Part shown: positions 1 through 12,100 of the stretch, one piece after another
Layout: the number at the start of each line of letters is the position of its first letter
Position numbering within the stretch: position 1 is the first letter of the stretch
Origin: Trichoplax adhaerens
Lineage: Eukaryota > Placozoa > Uniplacotomia > Trichoplacea > Trichoplacidae
DNA: 64,000 nucleotides
Direction: 5' to 3'
Assembly (NCBI RefSeq): GCF_000150275.1
Contig: NW_002060971.1
Location: forward strand, 55,857 to 119,856
Notes under the pieces: generated by a model
Database searches by the model: none
Told to the model about the DNA's origin: nothing
Seen by the model: the letters and a program-made list of their open reading frames with translations, nothing else
Translations under genes and position numbers: made by a program

Positions 1-2267
1 TTGATTGATGATCGATAGCATTATGAATTAAATGAAATAACCTTAAGATAAACAACAATAAGTAGGCAAAAATGATGCTGCATCAGTATTAAGAAGTAAT
101 TTCTAGCATAAAATATGTAAAGGGCTTGTCCTTTATCCTATTATACAGAAACTGTGGCGCTATTAGGTCCTGGAGTGAACGCCCATAAATAAAGCAGTGA
201 TAAAATTAACAATTTTCAGGCAATCACAGGAAAGGCATCACTTCCGTCAACCAATTTCAAGTCCGAAATAGAGATGACCTCTATTAGCTTTATATTTTCT
301 TATAGTATCAGCTGTGGCAAGAAGAGGGCACCAAACCCAATTTAAACTAACCTACGCGTGAAATAATTTATTAAAGATGGAAAATACTTTATCATTGTTA
401 TTATTTCAATTTGATATCATAAAAATTGCAAGAAAATTATGACCTTTCTAATTTTTATAAACTACAAGTTTACCGAACCCAGTCTAGACAAGCTTAGGCA
501 TGGAATTATTTATCAGGGATAAGTAAAATAGGATCTTTAATTTTCTTATGAACTACAACTTTACTGAATCCAGTTTAGACAAGCTTAGGTGTGAAAGAAT
601 TGATCAGGGACGCATAGGAATCATAGAACCTGCAAGAAAAATTGGGCCTCTAATTTTTCCATGAATCACAAATTTACTCTCGAACAAGCCTAGCTGTAAA
701 CTAATTTATCAGGATGGATAGGAACCATAGATATCGTAAGAAAAAATAAGACCTTTAAATTTTTGTTATGCACTACGAGTTTATTTATGTGATCGGGCTA
801 ATTTCTCATTCTATTTTTTCAGGGTATTACCTGTTGCAAAGAGAGCGCCAATCCTAATCTAGACTAGCCTAGGTACGAAATAATTTATCGAAGATGGAAA
901 AAATTGATGCAAGAAATTTGACCTTTCATTCTTTTGTGAACTACAACTTATCAAACCTAGTCTAGACAAGCCTAGGCATGTAATAGTTGATCAGTAAGGG
1001 ATTGGAATCATAAATATCGCGAAAAAATAGAACCTTTAAGTTTCTAATGAATTGCTAGTTCATTTATACTGTACGATCGGCTAATTTATCATTTCATGGA
1101 GGAAGTTAACAGACGACATAAATCTTTTAACTTACTAATTTTTGTAAAGTGCTTATGAAGAGTTTTCATGCTAATTAGATTCTACCTGGTCGATGATCTT
1201 GCTGCTATTCCATCTCATAGAAGCGAGATAATGATCACTTTTCCGGTTTTTTATAGGGCCCTCTCGATCATCTTTTACGGCTACTTTACTCCGACCTCAG
1301 TTTTCTTACAGAGAACAGATAATCATTTCATCTAATTTCCTTGCAACAGCTTCCCTAATACTTCAGTTCTTAGATAGCAAATTAATTATTGGTCCTTCAG
1401 GATTCTCTGAAATCACTTTTTTGCTTTAAATCCACATTTCAAATATTAAGCTGCTTTACGCCTAACTTTGTGTTATAATTAGATTTTGGATCCTTACAAA
1501 TTTTCTCCTATAATTTGTATAATCGTATGTAAGATGCACCTTTTCCTACACATTCCTTCTACAGTAGCTTAGCAATAGATTCAAGATCGTCAATTATACA
1601 GCCGTATAAAATGCATAGTACAATATTGCATAGCCAGCCGGGAAAGGAAGCATTATTTATTAAAGTTAGACACCATCTCTACATCAATGCTTAAAGAGCA
1701 AGTAAAGAGTAATGGGCTTTGATTAATTTAGATTTTATATCCATTTCGTTGTTTAAAAAAACGGTGCAATAATATCTAAAACTAGTGTTATTACTAAATG
1801 CGATTTCATAACATTCGAAAATGATGTAATCATTTGTTAAAATAAAATGTAAGCAATAAACACGACCAAACTCTTACTCACAGGGTATAAAAATCTTATA
1901 GTAAAAGGACTAGCTTAAACAATGTAAAAATTAATCATTTAATTTGTAGATATTATATAAATCTAGGAATCACTGCATGTACGTTCATTACTACCAAAGT
2001 GAATGATATAATAAAGACTTGCTATCAAAGTAGTTCAATTAGCATAACAAGCTAAGCACTTTCGATAATCAATCATGCCCCAATATAACAACACAGTTAC
2101 TGCATGTTAATGCTATCGTGCAATGAAGCAAAATTGAAACCAATCTAATTCAAATTTGGGGGTTCAAAAACGCTAAATGTAGCCGAAATATATCGTAGAT
2201 ATATTTTGTGTAGGATCAAATCAAGATAGTCATAAACGGAAATTTCAACAATACGCATGTCAACAAC
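1..2267. other. Intergenic region with a degenerate tandem array
   Basis: No exon with flanking splice sites and family similarity was found on either strand. The left part carries a degenerate tandem array (listed separately). The rest is AT-rich sequence without recognisable features. It lies downstream of the SLC6 gene, so it should contain that gene's 3' UTR near position 2267. No convincing polyadenylation signal was singled out. Confidence 0.5.
420..1080. repeat. Degenerate minisatellite, about 90-120 bp period
   Basis: A block containing 'aactacaa', 'tttac', 'ccagtctagacaagc' and 'cttaggcatg' recurs near 460, 551, 660, 770, 940 and 1040 with substitutions and indels. Each unit also has a variable spacer with 'atttatcaggga' and 'gacctttaa'. 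It is intergenic. The monomer was not seen elsewhere in the window. Confidence 0.7.
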
Positions 2268-5200
2268 TTATACAGCAGTTTGATAAGTGCCTTGCGCTGT
2301 TAGACCGTTTTCTTCGTTCTCTATTTCTTTATCGCATGATAAGTCATAACTTTCCATCTCTTCTTGGGTTTTAGGAACAAACAACAATTTTACAAACCGC
2401 TATAGAATAAGATAATACGTTTAGATTAATCAGTATGCTGTTATATCAGTCAAGAATATTTTGCAAATGCTAATGCTTACTTCTATTACTGTTCCTTGCG
2501 TAGTAAATATTTTGTAAATAGCTCCAATTACAATACCGGATAAACATATGGCCATCATAGTCCAGCCAGCAAATTCACCCCACCATGGATAAAGATTGCC
2601 ATAACCGAATGTAACAGGTTTATAGTCAATGCAGCTGAAAATGAATATCATCTAGTAGAGTGAAATAAAATAAGGCTATTAAGATAGTAAGAATAATAGT
2701 TTTAATATCAATCTACCTTTAAGCAGGTATTACCCATCGAATAAGAATCATTTACGAATGCTGTACAGTATATTGGCTATTAAGTACGATAATAAGACAG
2801 GTTGTCTTTATATCATTCTATCCCTAGGCCAGTATTATCGATTAAATAAGAATCATTTATACTATATAAAGGCTGTTAAGGAGCAGGACGAATTGTTTTA
2901 ATATCAATCTACCCCTAGGCTGTATTATCCATTGAATAATAATCATTCATGCTGTATAGCTAATAAGTCTACATGATTTGAAGAAATACCATGATCATTG
3001 CCGGAGTCATAATATACCAAGAAATTCTCCATGGAATCCAGACTGGTTTATTTATAATTCGACTAATATTGTTGGCAAATCGGTTACCTCCTTTTCAATT
3101 GGATATTAACAAGACAAAGTGAATAATAAAACAGTTAACATCTGAAATTGATACATTTAAAATCGCTTGATACGTCTATTTATCCTGTACCGTAGCAATA
3201 GCTAACAGCTACCAACTCAATAATGGCAGTTATAAATGCTGTAAAATCTGCGGTGTACCAACTGAGTAGTGTGATAATGTAGAATCCACCCTGTAAATAG
3301 CCAGCTGATATTATACACTCATATCTAGATATTTTTGCATTTATGTTATAAAATATTTGATTAAGTAACGCAAATAGTATATTCATTTGTTAGACTAAAG
3401 TATTTATAGTTCCAAGTTTTTAATTAGTAGTGTACTAACCCTAGTTACGCAAATTAATCCAGGAAGAAACATGAAAATACATACACCAAGCGTTGTACAT
3501 GGCCTATATGGTAGTAATTTCGGCCATAAATCGCTGAATCCAGTCGTTATAGTTTCCAAAGCACCCATCTGCAATAGGAAAAAGCGAATAATTAATCTAA
3601 TAAGACTACTAATCAATCAACTTGCTGTTAGCCCTTACTATTCAATAAAGCGGAGTAAAATAATATATTCTAATCTGTAAGGGTAAACAGAAATGATTTC
3701 TATACAAATATAGTATAGACTTACCAAAGTGTCGATGCCAAGTGTAATCAACATAGCGAAGAATAGAACTGACCAAACATTAGCTCCAGGTAGAGTCGCT
3801 AAGCCGGCTGGATAAGTCACAAATGCAAGACCAGGACCTATGGAACAGTACTGACATTGATAAATAAACTATACAACTGCCCTCACAATTGAAAACCATT
3901 TTGTGATAGTATAGCTTAGAAGACATTAATTATTATTTCTCTTTTATGCCCTAGTACATCTTGTCAAGAAATGGAAAACCGGACAGTAGACTGATTTAAT
4001 CGCCGTTATTTTTAATAAGTAAGAATTCACCTTGAGTGGCTACTTGCGCAATAGGAACACCACCTTGGTCGGATAGATAGCCAAGGATAGAAAAAACGAC
4101 AAAGCCACAGAAGAAGCTTGTAGCATAATTAGTAAGACTGATGATTATGGCATCTCTATAAATTTGGTTGTTAAAATGGGGTGAAAATGAATTATTCATG
4201 GTCATTCATGAATATCTGTACTATTTCAGTGGATAAACATTATTCGAATAGAATTTTTTAGCCCAGATTACCTTAAAATATTATTGTTTCTTTTATTATA
4301 ACTAGCCAAAGTAATTGTTGGGCCAATACCAGTACCTAAGGAATAAAATATTTGTGTTGCTGCATTGCGCCAAGTCTGTAAATCAAGTGAAATTGGGTTA
4401 ATGAATTGGATCATGGTCTTCCAAAAAAAAGTCGAATTGAAGCGGTAATGCCTTCTTCTATTGTATGCAGAAGAAAGGAAAAGATTTTTCTGAAATATTT
4501 TGTTTTCATAGAAACCTACCCTTGATTGCTTCAGTTTATCCAAGTCGACTCTTAAATAGAAATCAATACCCAAACCAGCACCCTTTAATGTAATCCCTCG
4601 AAAGAATAAAACAATTAACACCAAGTATGGAAATGTGACCGTAAAGTATACCACCTGTTCAATTGAAAACCAGTATAAGTAATTCTATTTCGATAAAAAT
4701 TATTTTGGGATTATGCTATTATGTCACTTTACATCAATTATAATATTGATTGCATAAAGCGATTTTTGCTAATAGGATATGATTATTCCATACTTATTCT
4801 ATAAAATGTAGAATTACTGGATATATAGACTTATCCAAGACATTAGCTAGACCGATTCAGTCTATGTCATCTCTTTACGTTTTATGTTCATTTATAGTGC
4901 AGTATTTTTAGAAACTGTCGGATTTACCTTTCCTGACCATTTGATACCCTTGAAGATAGAAAAGTAAACAACAATCCAAGATATAAGTAATAGCAGTGCT
5001 AGTTCCCATTTAATTGGCCCAAGGTTACTAGGATGATTACTTATTTCAAGTAATCCATGACTAGAGCGATCAAGAAAATATGAAAGTGATGAACTTAGGA
5101 GTAGTATGAAGATAATGAACAGTTTAAGTACATAAAGTAGTTGTTTTTGCATGTGAATAAATTGATAACAAACATCATTTAGTGTAAATAATTACAAGAA

Positions 5201-6495
5201 AAATTCTTCACTAGGAGAAGTTCCTGATACGTTTGGCATTGATTCATTTCCAGTCAGGCAATTTTCTGTATTCCAGGCATTATCACATGTAGTCCAAGGA
5301 AGCGGATCGACGAAGCTTGCAATTAAAAAGTAAAACACCCAGGAGAAAAGGACAACGTAATATATTCCAAACAAAAGCATCTGCATTATCATAGAGACAC
5401 CAATTCCTGGAATAGACAGAAGAAATCTAACTAAATTATGAAATGCTAGCAATTGCCAGCTGAAATGAAGGCGAGCATAATTAGCACAATGCAACAGCAT
5501 GGCCAGTCGAAAGCAATATTGTCATAGCTCATTATTACCTGTTAATAATGGACAGATATTATTAAATGCCTTTGTTGGACCTTGACGAAAGTATTGGCCT
5601 ATGCCGAGTTCCAAAGCCATCAGTGGTATACCACACACGAACAGAAATAACGTATAAGGGATTAAAAAGGCACCTAACGTAGATAATTATACGTATACAG
5701 TGTTTTAGAACAAATTATATGCAGTTCTATGCTAAACAATATGTTTTCAAGTATTGAGAATTTTAATACGCAATTTATCAGCAAATGCTCTTATACTACA
5801 GCTAACGGAATATTGCTACCTGAATTCAAGCTGATATAAACAATTCGATAACCTTACGATATAAACTGTAAGAATAATAAATAAATATTCTTCGATTTGT
5901 AAAGTTGTTGAAGCGATCTTGCACAATATTTAACAGTTAGCCTCCATCCTTTACATAAAAATCCGATTAACTGCTAAAACTATTGTCTTCTACAAGGATA
6001 TTAAATATTCTTCGATTTTTAAAGTTGTTGAAAGCAATCGCGTATAGCATACAACACTTGTCCTCTATCTTTTATATAAAAATGTGGCAAATGGTATCTT
6101 TCCGTGAGACAATTAAATATTCTTCGACTTACAAGGCTGTTGTAGGCAAATGCCTATAACATTCTACAGCTATTCTCTACCCTTTACGAAAAATACGGCT
6201 AAGAGTCAAACTACAATCTTTCCGAAATCAATATCAACAATACTCTAATTGTATGGGAGCAGTCATCGATATCAGTAGCCGTGTGAGCAAATTAGCATCC
6301 GAGCTCACCTCCACCATTATCATAGCAAAGGTATGGGAACCTCCATAGGTTGCCCAGCCCAACAGCATAGCCTATACAGGACAGCAAAAACTCAATTTTC
6401 TTATCCCAATGGCCACGAGCATCTTGTGCTTCTTCATCATCTACTTTCTTCTTATCCTGTTCAATATCGTTTTCTTGCTTTTCATTTGGAACCAT
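2268..6495 (-). CDS. SLC6 family Na+/Cl- dependent amino-acid/neurotransmitter transporter (glycine-transporter-like), 13 exons, 590 aa
   Basis: Exons in coding order: 6495-6309, 5673-5539, 5406-5196, 5060-4928, 4654-4520, 4375-4272, 4155-4031, 3837-3725, 3568-3440, 3290-3191, 3087-2973, 2634-2481, 2399-2268. All phases join without a stop. TM1 carries the family signature [18 protein letters not shown]. The residue equivalent to the monoamine-transporter aspartate is Gly, as in glycine and other amino-acid carriers. The second extracellular loop has the [10 protein letters not shown] disulfide pair and two N-glycosylation sequons (NES, NVS), followed by the GlyT-like SPSEEFF. TM6 reads [20 protein letters not shown]. 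The expected role is plasma-membrane uptake of glycine or a related amino acid, driven by Na+ and Cl-. The substrate is inferred, not proven. The N-terminus is a short acidic/basic cytosolic tail and the C-terminus is about 43 residues, acidic. Length is normal for SLC6. The start is the first in-frame ATG before the conserved TM1. Confidence 0.95.
2690..2965. repeat. Tandem repeat in the SLC6 TM12-proximal intron
   Basis: About three copies of a roughly 100-110 bp unit containing 'ttttaatatcaatctacc', 'caggtattacc', 'cgaataagaatcatt' and 'gctattaag'. The array fills almost the whole intron between coding exons 11 and 12 of the transporter gene. Confidence 0.7.
5875..6210. repeat. Tandem repeat in SLC6 intron 1
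   Basis: Three units of about 120 bp, each with 'ttaaatattcttcgatt', 'gttgttgaa', 'acttgtcctc' or a variant, and 'tttatataaaaat'. The unit differs from the other arrays in the window. Confidence 0.7.
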
Positions 6496-9130
6496 TTTTC
6501 GTTTCGGTGCCAGTAATCTGTGATTCTAAAGTGCCTGATTCAGATATGGTGTAATATCAACTAGAACTGAATCCAATGGAGAGCCAATACGGTAATTAAT
6601 TATTCTAGCTAGTTTGACAAGGTCTCGCAAATTGAATTCAATTTGCTCAATAATTAATAGACCGCAAAAATAGTCGTGGTAAGGTTATATAAATATCAGT
6701 TGATAGGATTGCTATAAATGTATAGAAATCTTAATACATGACCAACAAACTACGAATTAAGTGAAATAAAATTAGTTATAAGCATACAAAGCTCATATGA
6801 CTGTTTTATTCGATTAATACTACGGTACCGCCCCAGGCTATCACCGTAATATTATATTATGAAAATACGTGGGTCTATATTAGAAAGGAACTGTGAGATT
6901 CTAATGTTTCCATTGCAACACTAAAGTAATGCCATAGAATATTTAACAAGAGCAACTTGAATGCTGAGATTATCACGACCGGATATCAAAGACTGATTCA
7001 ATTAAAGCTATTACCGATTAGACAAATTACGGCCATAACTAACTTAAATATAATTGATTGTTCCTGTAAGAAATCAAGAGATTATGTATATTGACATAGA
7101 ACTTGATGGCTACCGTAAACGGGTTAGATGTACGCATATGTTGGGATGGTAGAATATTGCTTCATTTTTTTTAAATTTGCCAGGGCTTACAAGATTACGC
7201 TAGCTAGGATATAGCGGTATACTGTGTCTATGGAATACGAGGATCTACTTTATGCTTGATGATTTGTAGGAATAGAAAAGTAGGCAGACATTTTAATATG
7301 ACCTACCTTTACTTTCTAGCAGCCTTGGATAATTTATAAATCTGTCAGTAAGTTTCAGTTATTTTTTGTTCATATTTTGTCGTTTAAAATAGAAACGACT
7401 AGTAAGTAATGATGACTTACGCAGGTGAATAAAGTTATATTTAAAACTAGCATAATGCTTGATGGCCAAATTATTGCGTTTTTGCTAAAGATTTTTCTTA
7501 TCAAAGTCTTAATACTGATCAATCTGCAGCTAATTTCGTTTTGGGTAATGAGATTAACTCTACTAATGGCTTAGACAATTGCTGTTATTATTTGACTGAT
7601 TTTAATCCTACGTAGTGAATTTACTGAACAATTATTATGGAAGGATTGGTTCGTTTTCAATTATCATTTTCTGGGAATTAGCAATCGCCTCAGCACCATA
7701 TGGTGCTCTTAAATGATATGGATCATGCCAATCTATTTTAATTGCTATTAGAAGAATAGAATACAATTGGCTTTTAATTGCACCAAAAGTAATTTAAAAT
7801 CCCATTTCGATAATTATCAGGATTGAAGGCAATTTTATGAAAGATATTTATACACTCCCTTATTCAGGCATTTAAAAAGCGATTGCTAAACTGCCCCTAT
7901 TCTATTTTAATCTAGTGAGTTCTAGGTATCCAATGGCATTCAGCACAATCGTTTTGTTGATCGAAAATCTATATTAGCAAGGGAAGGCTATCGAAAAGGA
8001 GATTAACTACCTGCTCTTTTCAGGCAAAGCTTGCTAGGAATAAATCACAACAGAGCAATTCTAGATATGGTCATCGTTATAGATGGGTCCTGATTTATCA
8101 CTAGGTTTTGAGCACCTTTTAAAAGCCATTACTTCTTATATTAGTAAATATCTCCTTCAAAATGCCTCTAGAACTAAACCATTCGTATTAGAGAAATAAG
8201 TTTTTCTGATGGATCATAGGGATAGCAAGAATAAAAGCGTTCTTTCTATAGTAATAATAAACTAGTACCGCACTCGGTGACAAAGCAATTCTTATATAAC
8301 CTCTCAAGATTGATGCTATTCGATTTCCCAAGCTAAGATCGAAACATCTCAGATCTAAGAAGTTTCTGATAGGATCCTAAAATTGATCCTAATCGATAGA
8401 CTAAGCTAAGATCGAGAAATCTTAGATCTTAAAAATTTCATATAAGATCTTAACATTGATCCTAATCGACAGCCTACGCTAAGATCAAGAAATCTTAGAG
8501 CTAAAAATTTTTTATAGGATCTTTACACTGATCCTAATCGATAGCCCAAACTAAGATTTAGAAATCTTAAACCTAAAAAATCCCTTCAATGATCTCAATA
8601 TTGTTGCTAATAGATAGCCCAAGCTACGAGTTAGAAATTTCAAATCTTATTAAGTCCGGTTCTAAACCATCATTGATTGATTCAACTAGTAAACTCGATT
8701 TCAAATAATTGTTAAAGTGTTATACAAAAATAGACTGTTGTTTATTTTTAACATGAAATTTGCCGTATAACGTTGTCCAAAGATGACAATGATAAAAAAT
8801 AATCGACACCAAATTTAGCTAATCTATAATCGTCAACAGAGTTATATATGGCTTGAAAAATAATGCCTGCATAGTTTGTTATGAATATTCATCTGCTCAT
8901 GGGAAGAAAGAAAATATTATGAATTATGAGTAGGTAAACCAGTGGTAAACTAACGCAAAATTAGGCTATCGATATCTTTTCCCAGGTGTTTCTTTGCAGC
9001 ATTACCACATCTGTGAAAAGACATCCAAGACTTGTTTCAACGAGTCGAAGATATCGCCATCATTGATTGATTCCATCTTGACGTTATCCGCTTATTCCTA
9101 TGTGAAACTAGCAGTTCTGATCGTTTAACT
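6496..9130. other. Intergenic region between the divergent SLC6 and ADCY10 genes
   Basis: About 2.6 kb separates the SLC6 start (minus) from the first proposed ADCY10 codon (plus), so it should hold both promoters and possible 5' UTR exons. Apart from the tandem array at 8330-8660 I see no coding exon, RNA gene or clear promoter motif. Confidence 0.5.
8330..8660. repeat. Tandem repeat, about 85-90 bp unit, with internal inverted motif
   Basis: Four degenerate copies share 'gatcctaatcgatagcc', 'aagctaagatc', 'gaaatcttagatct' and a weak 'ttataggatc'. Each copy contains both AAGATC and its complement GATCTT, so single-stranded units could fold. Intergenic, upstream of ADCY10. Confidence 0.7.
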
Positions 9131-12100
9131 ATGATGGAGGCAACTAGTAAAGATATTCACTCTGATGCCAAGAAAAATGTTTGTCCGTTATTTCTTTTTC
9201 GATAGTGAACAGTCTGCAATAAACATTAACATTATATATTCATTTCGCCTTGTCTTGCTAAAGATCTTTTATTGATAACCGACATTAGGCTCAAGATTTC
9301 CAAATTATCAAACATGTACCTGATATTTTAGTCCAATTTCATCAAGTTTCTCGATCACCTCCGTATAGACAAACTATACGCTGTGTCAGTATGATAGTAG
9401 ATATAAAAGGTTAGTTAGTAGGATTTTTTCCGGATGTGATAAAACTGGCCATAGACTCAATTTGTTCCGTATAGAGCAAATCTCCTAGCCCATTTTGAAG
9501 ATTTCATGTATCAGTTTTACAGTTTAATCGTTTCATCTATGCCATCACGGTTATTATTCCACCTTTATCAGATAATAGATATAGTCAGCTAATTTCTAGT
9601 CCAAGTTGCCCTCTATATCTCTTCTTTCTTAATTGGATAGGATTTACTCTTCTCATTTATATACCTCTTTTCTAAATTGGATAGAATTTTACTGTTATGC
9701 TTGTTGAAATCTATCTTTTCTTAGTTGGATACGATTTACTGTACTGCTCTGCTCATTGATACTGTCTCTATCATTTCTCAATTGGAAACGATTTACTACT
9801 CTATCCGTTAACATCGATCTGTTCTCAGTTGTATAGGATTTACTCCTTTCCTTAGTTACAGTACATTTTTCTTTTCTCAATGGGATAGAATTTGCTGTTT
9901 TACTCATTGTATCAACGTGTATCTTTTCTCAAATTAGATAGGATTTACTGCTTTGTTCATTAATATCTATTTTTATTCATTTGGTTAGGATTTACTGCTC
10001 TCTGTGAACGCTATACAAACGAAGTTGGTTATAGAGGCGCTGATCATTTAACTAAGACTCTTAATAAATATTTAAGGGTAATCATTGAAGGTGATTGAAT
10101 ATTTTATTATTTCACTCTGCCTACAATTTATTAGCTAGAAATTTCAATTTGTCTCTTATAAGAAAATTGAATATAAAGTCTTCTCCTTATTCTAGGTATC
10201 CTCAGATGTCAAGGGGATATATTAAAATTTGCTGGTAATATTCAAAGTTATGTCTACTCTATTTCAATCCCTTTAACTTAAGCTGTATTGGCTTTTATTT
10301 ACTATTATTCAATCAATTTAGGAGATGCTATTTTGGCTTGCTGGTATGGCTGTGATAATAGCAGAAAAGCGGAACAAATTATACGAAAAGTCATTCTTTG
10401 CAGCCTCATGATTGAAGAAATATGCACCAACTGGGATACTGGAATTGGGGTTTATCTATCAGTCAAAACAGTTATATCGTATGGTGATGTTGCTGTTTTA
10501 TATGTTGGAAATGATCAATATGGAGTACGCCATTTCATCACTCATGGTCCTATCATCGATGATATGAGAAGGGGACAAGAAATCGCATCTCGCATGAGCA
10601 TTGGAATTACATTAGTTAGCCAGCTTGCTTGGAAATTCTTAGTATCATTCTCCATCGAAGCTAAAGACGTCGAATTAGGCTTTAAGGCCGTATGTCATTT
10701 AGCAATTCATGATATCAGGAGTAATCAATAAAAATTCTTCATAATCAGTCTGACGTAATTAGCTATAATGTCGTCTTCAATCAATTTCTTTACTAGATCT
10801 ACAAGCAAGAAAGTATCCATTGCCAAAGCTTTCAATATCAAATAGAATTTCCAGGTAAGAGAATGATAGTCTTTGCATCGCTACTGTCACTTGTATGTAA
10901 AGGGTTCAATAAAGTAGAACTATGGTCAAATCTCTCTCCTAAATCTTAAAATATTATTATAGTTCGAGATAGCTTAGAAATATTACCTATCCAAAAAGAT
11001 GTCGAGAAATTTATCTCTCCCGTGGTTATATCAAAGGTAATATTTATGATTATATTTATAATTCTCTCGCACCCGCTTTATCGTTATTAGTGGTCATTAT
11101 TAGCTATTATTTTACTTATGGATAAAATATCCTGCACAAAGTGAGCCCTAATTTAAAGTTTACTATTTGACTAGCTAATAATCAACGAATACATTAAGAC
11201 ATTTAATTAAATCACGTATAAAATATAATTTCATTAGTTTGATAGGTATTATTCCCTAAGGTTATGAGGAAGAGATTTTAACGTCGTTGAAAAATTTATT
11301 GATTTTTCTCTGGCGGCATGGACTAATAAAAATTTTAATACAGCGTTATTTGCTAGAATTTTATTCCTCAGATATTGGAAAAGAGATAAACTCTGATTTT
11401 GTGTTTTCAGTTTGCTTATATTAGTATTAATGATACACGCTGATCAACTTTAAATATTAATATTTTCTACTAAAATTAATTTCTTTATCTTATCAGTTAC
11501 TATCGATTAAGAGGGGAATTTTGCTAGCTGCAGTAACATTTCCCGCATCTAGTGCATCTTATGAGATATATCGAGCCATTTTTTACGTTTAGTTTAGGAA
11601 AAATTAAAAATAATATCAGCCATAACATCAAGCCATATCTCAATTAACTAGTGCAGCAATCAGGCTTGCTTATCACTTTGCATGTACAATTAATATTAAG
11701 GTTATGAAATACTTTGCTTAGTGGTATCCTTCGGTAACCCATAAGGAAAGCCTCTGTCATTGAAATGCTATTAGTGGTTCAATCCTATATATAAGAACAC
11801 ATTAGGAATTGTGATGACATTTCGTTTAAAAATTTATTTAATTACAACTAAAAAGAAGACGAGTTATTATTTGCATTTTCCAATTCACTTATATCATCAG
11901 TTCTATTTATATGTTAATGCCTTTGTCGACAGTATTTGGTGTAAAGACTTTCAATTTACAATTTGAATGAACATCGATAATCTTTGGATATGTAAAATTT
12001 TCTCTTGTGCAGATTACTTCCGGTGAAGGAATTGAATACTTATCGGAAATTGTTCGAGCCTCCATAGTTTTCATCAATTTAGTTTTAAGTTTCGACCATT

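Noticed and set aside
4400-4520. Treating the open stretch in SLC6 as exon sequence
   Set aside because: The family spacing between FYL of TM6 and the conserved W is restored exactly only when 4376-4519 is removed, and both ends have good splice sites.
9695-9907. 70-aa antisense open frame in the sAC intron
   Set aside because: A by-product of the splice-acceptor minisatellite, whose unit length and composition keep a frame open.
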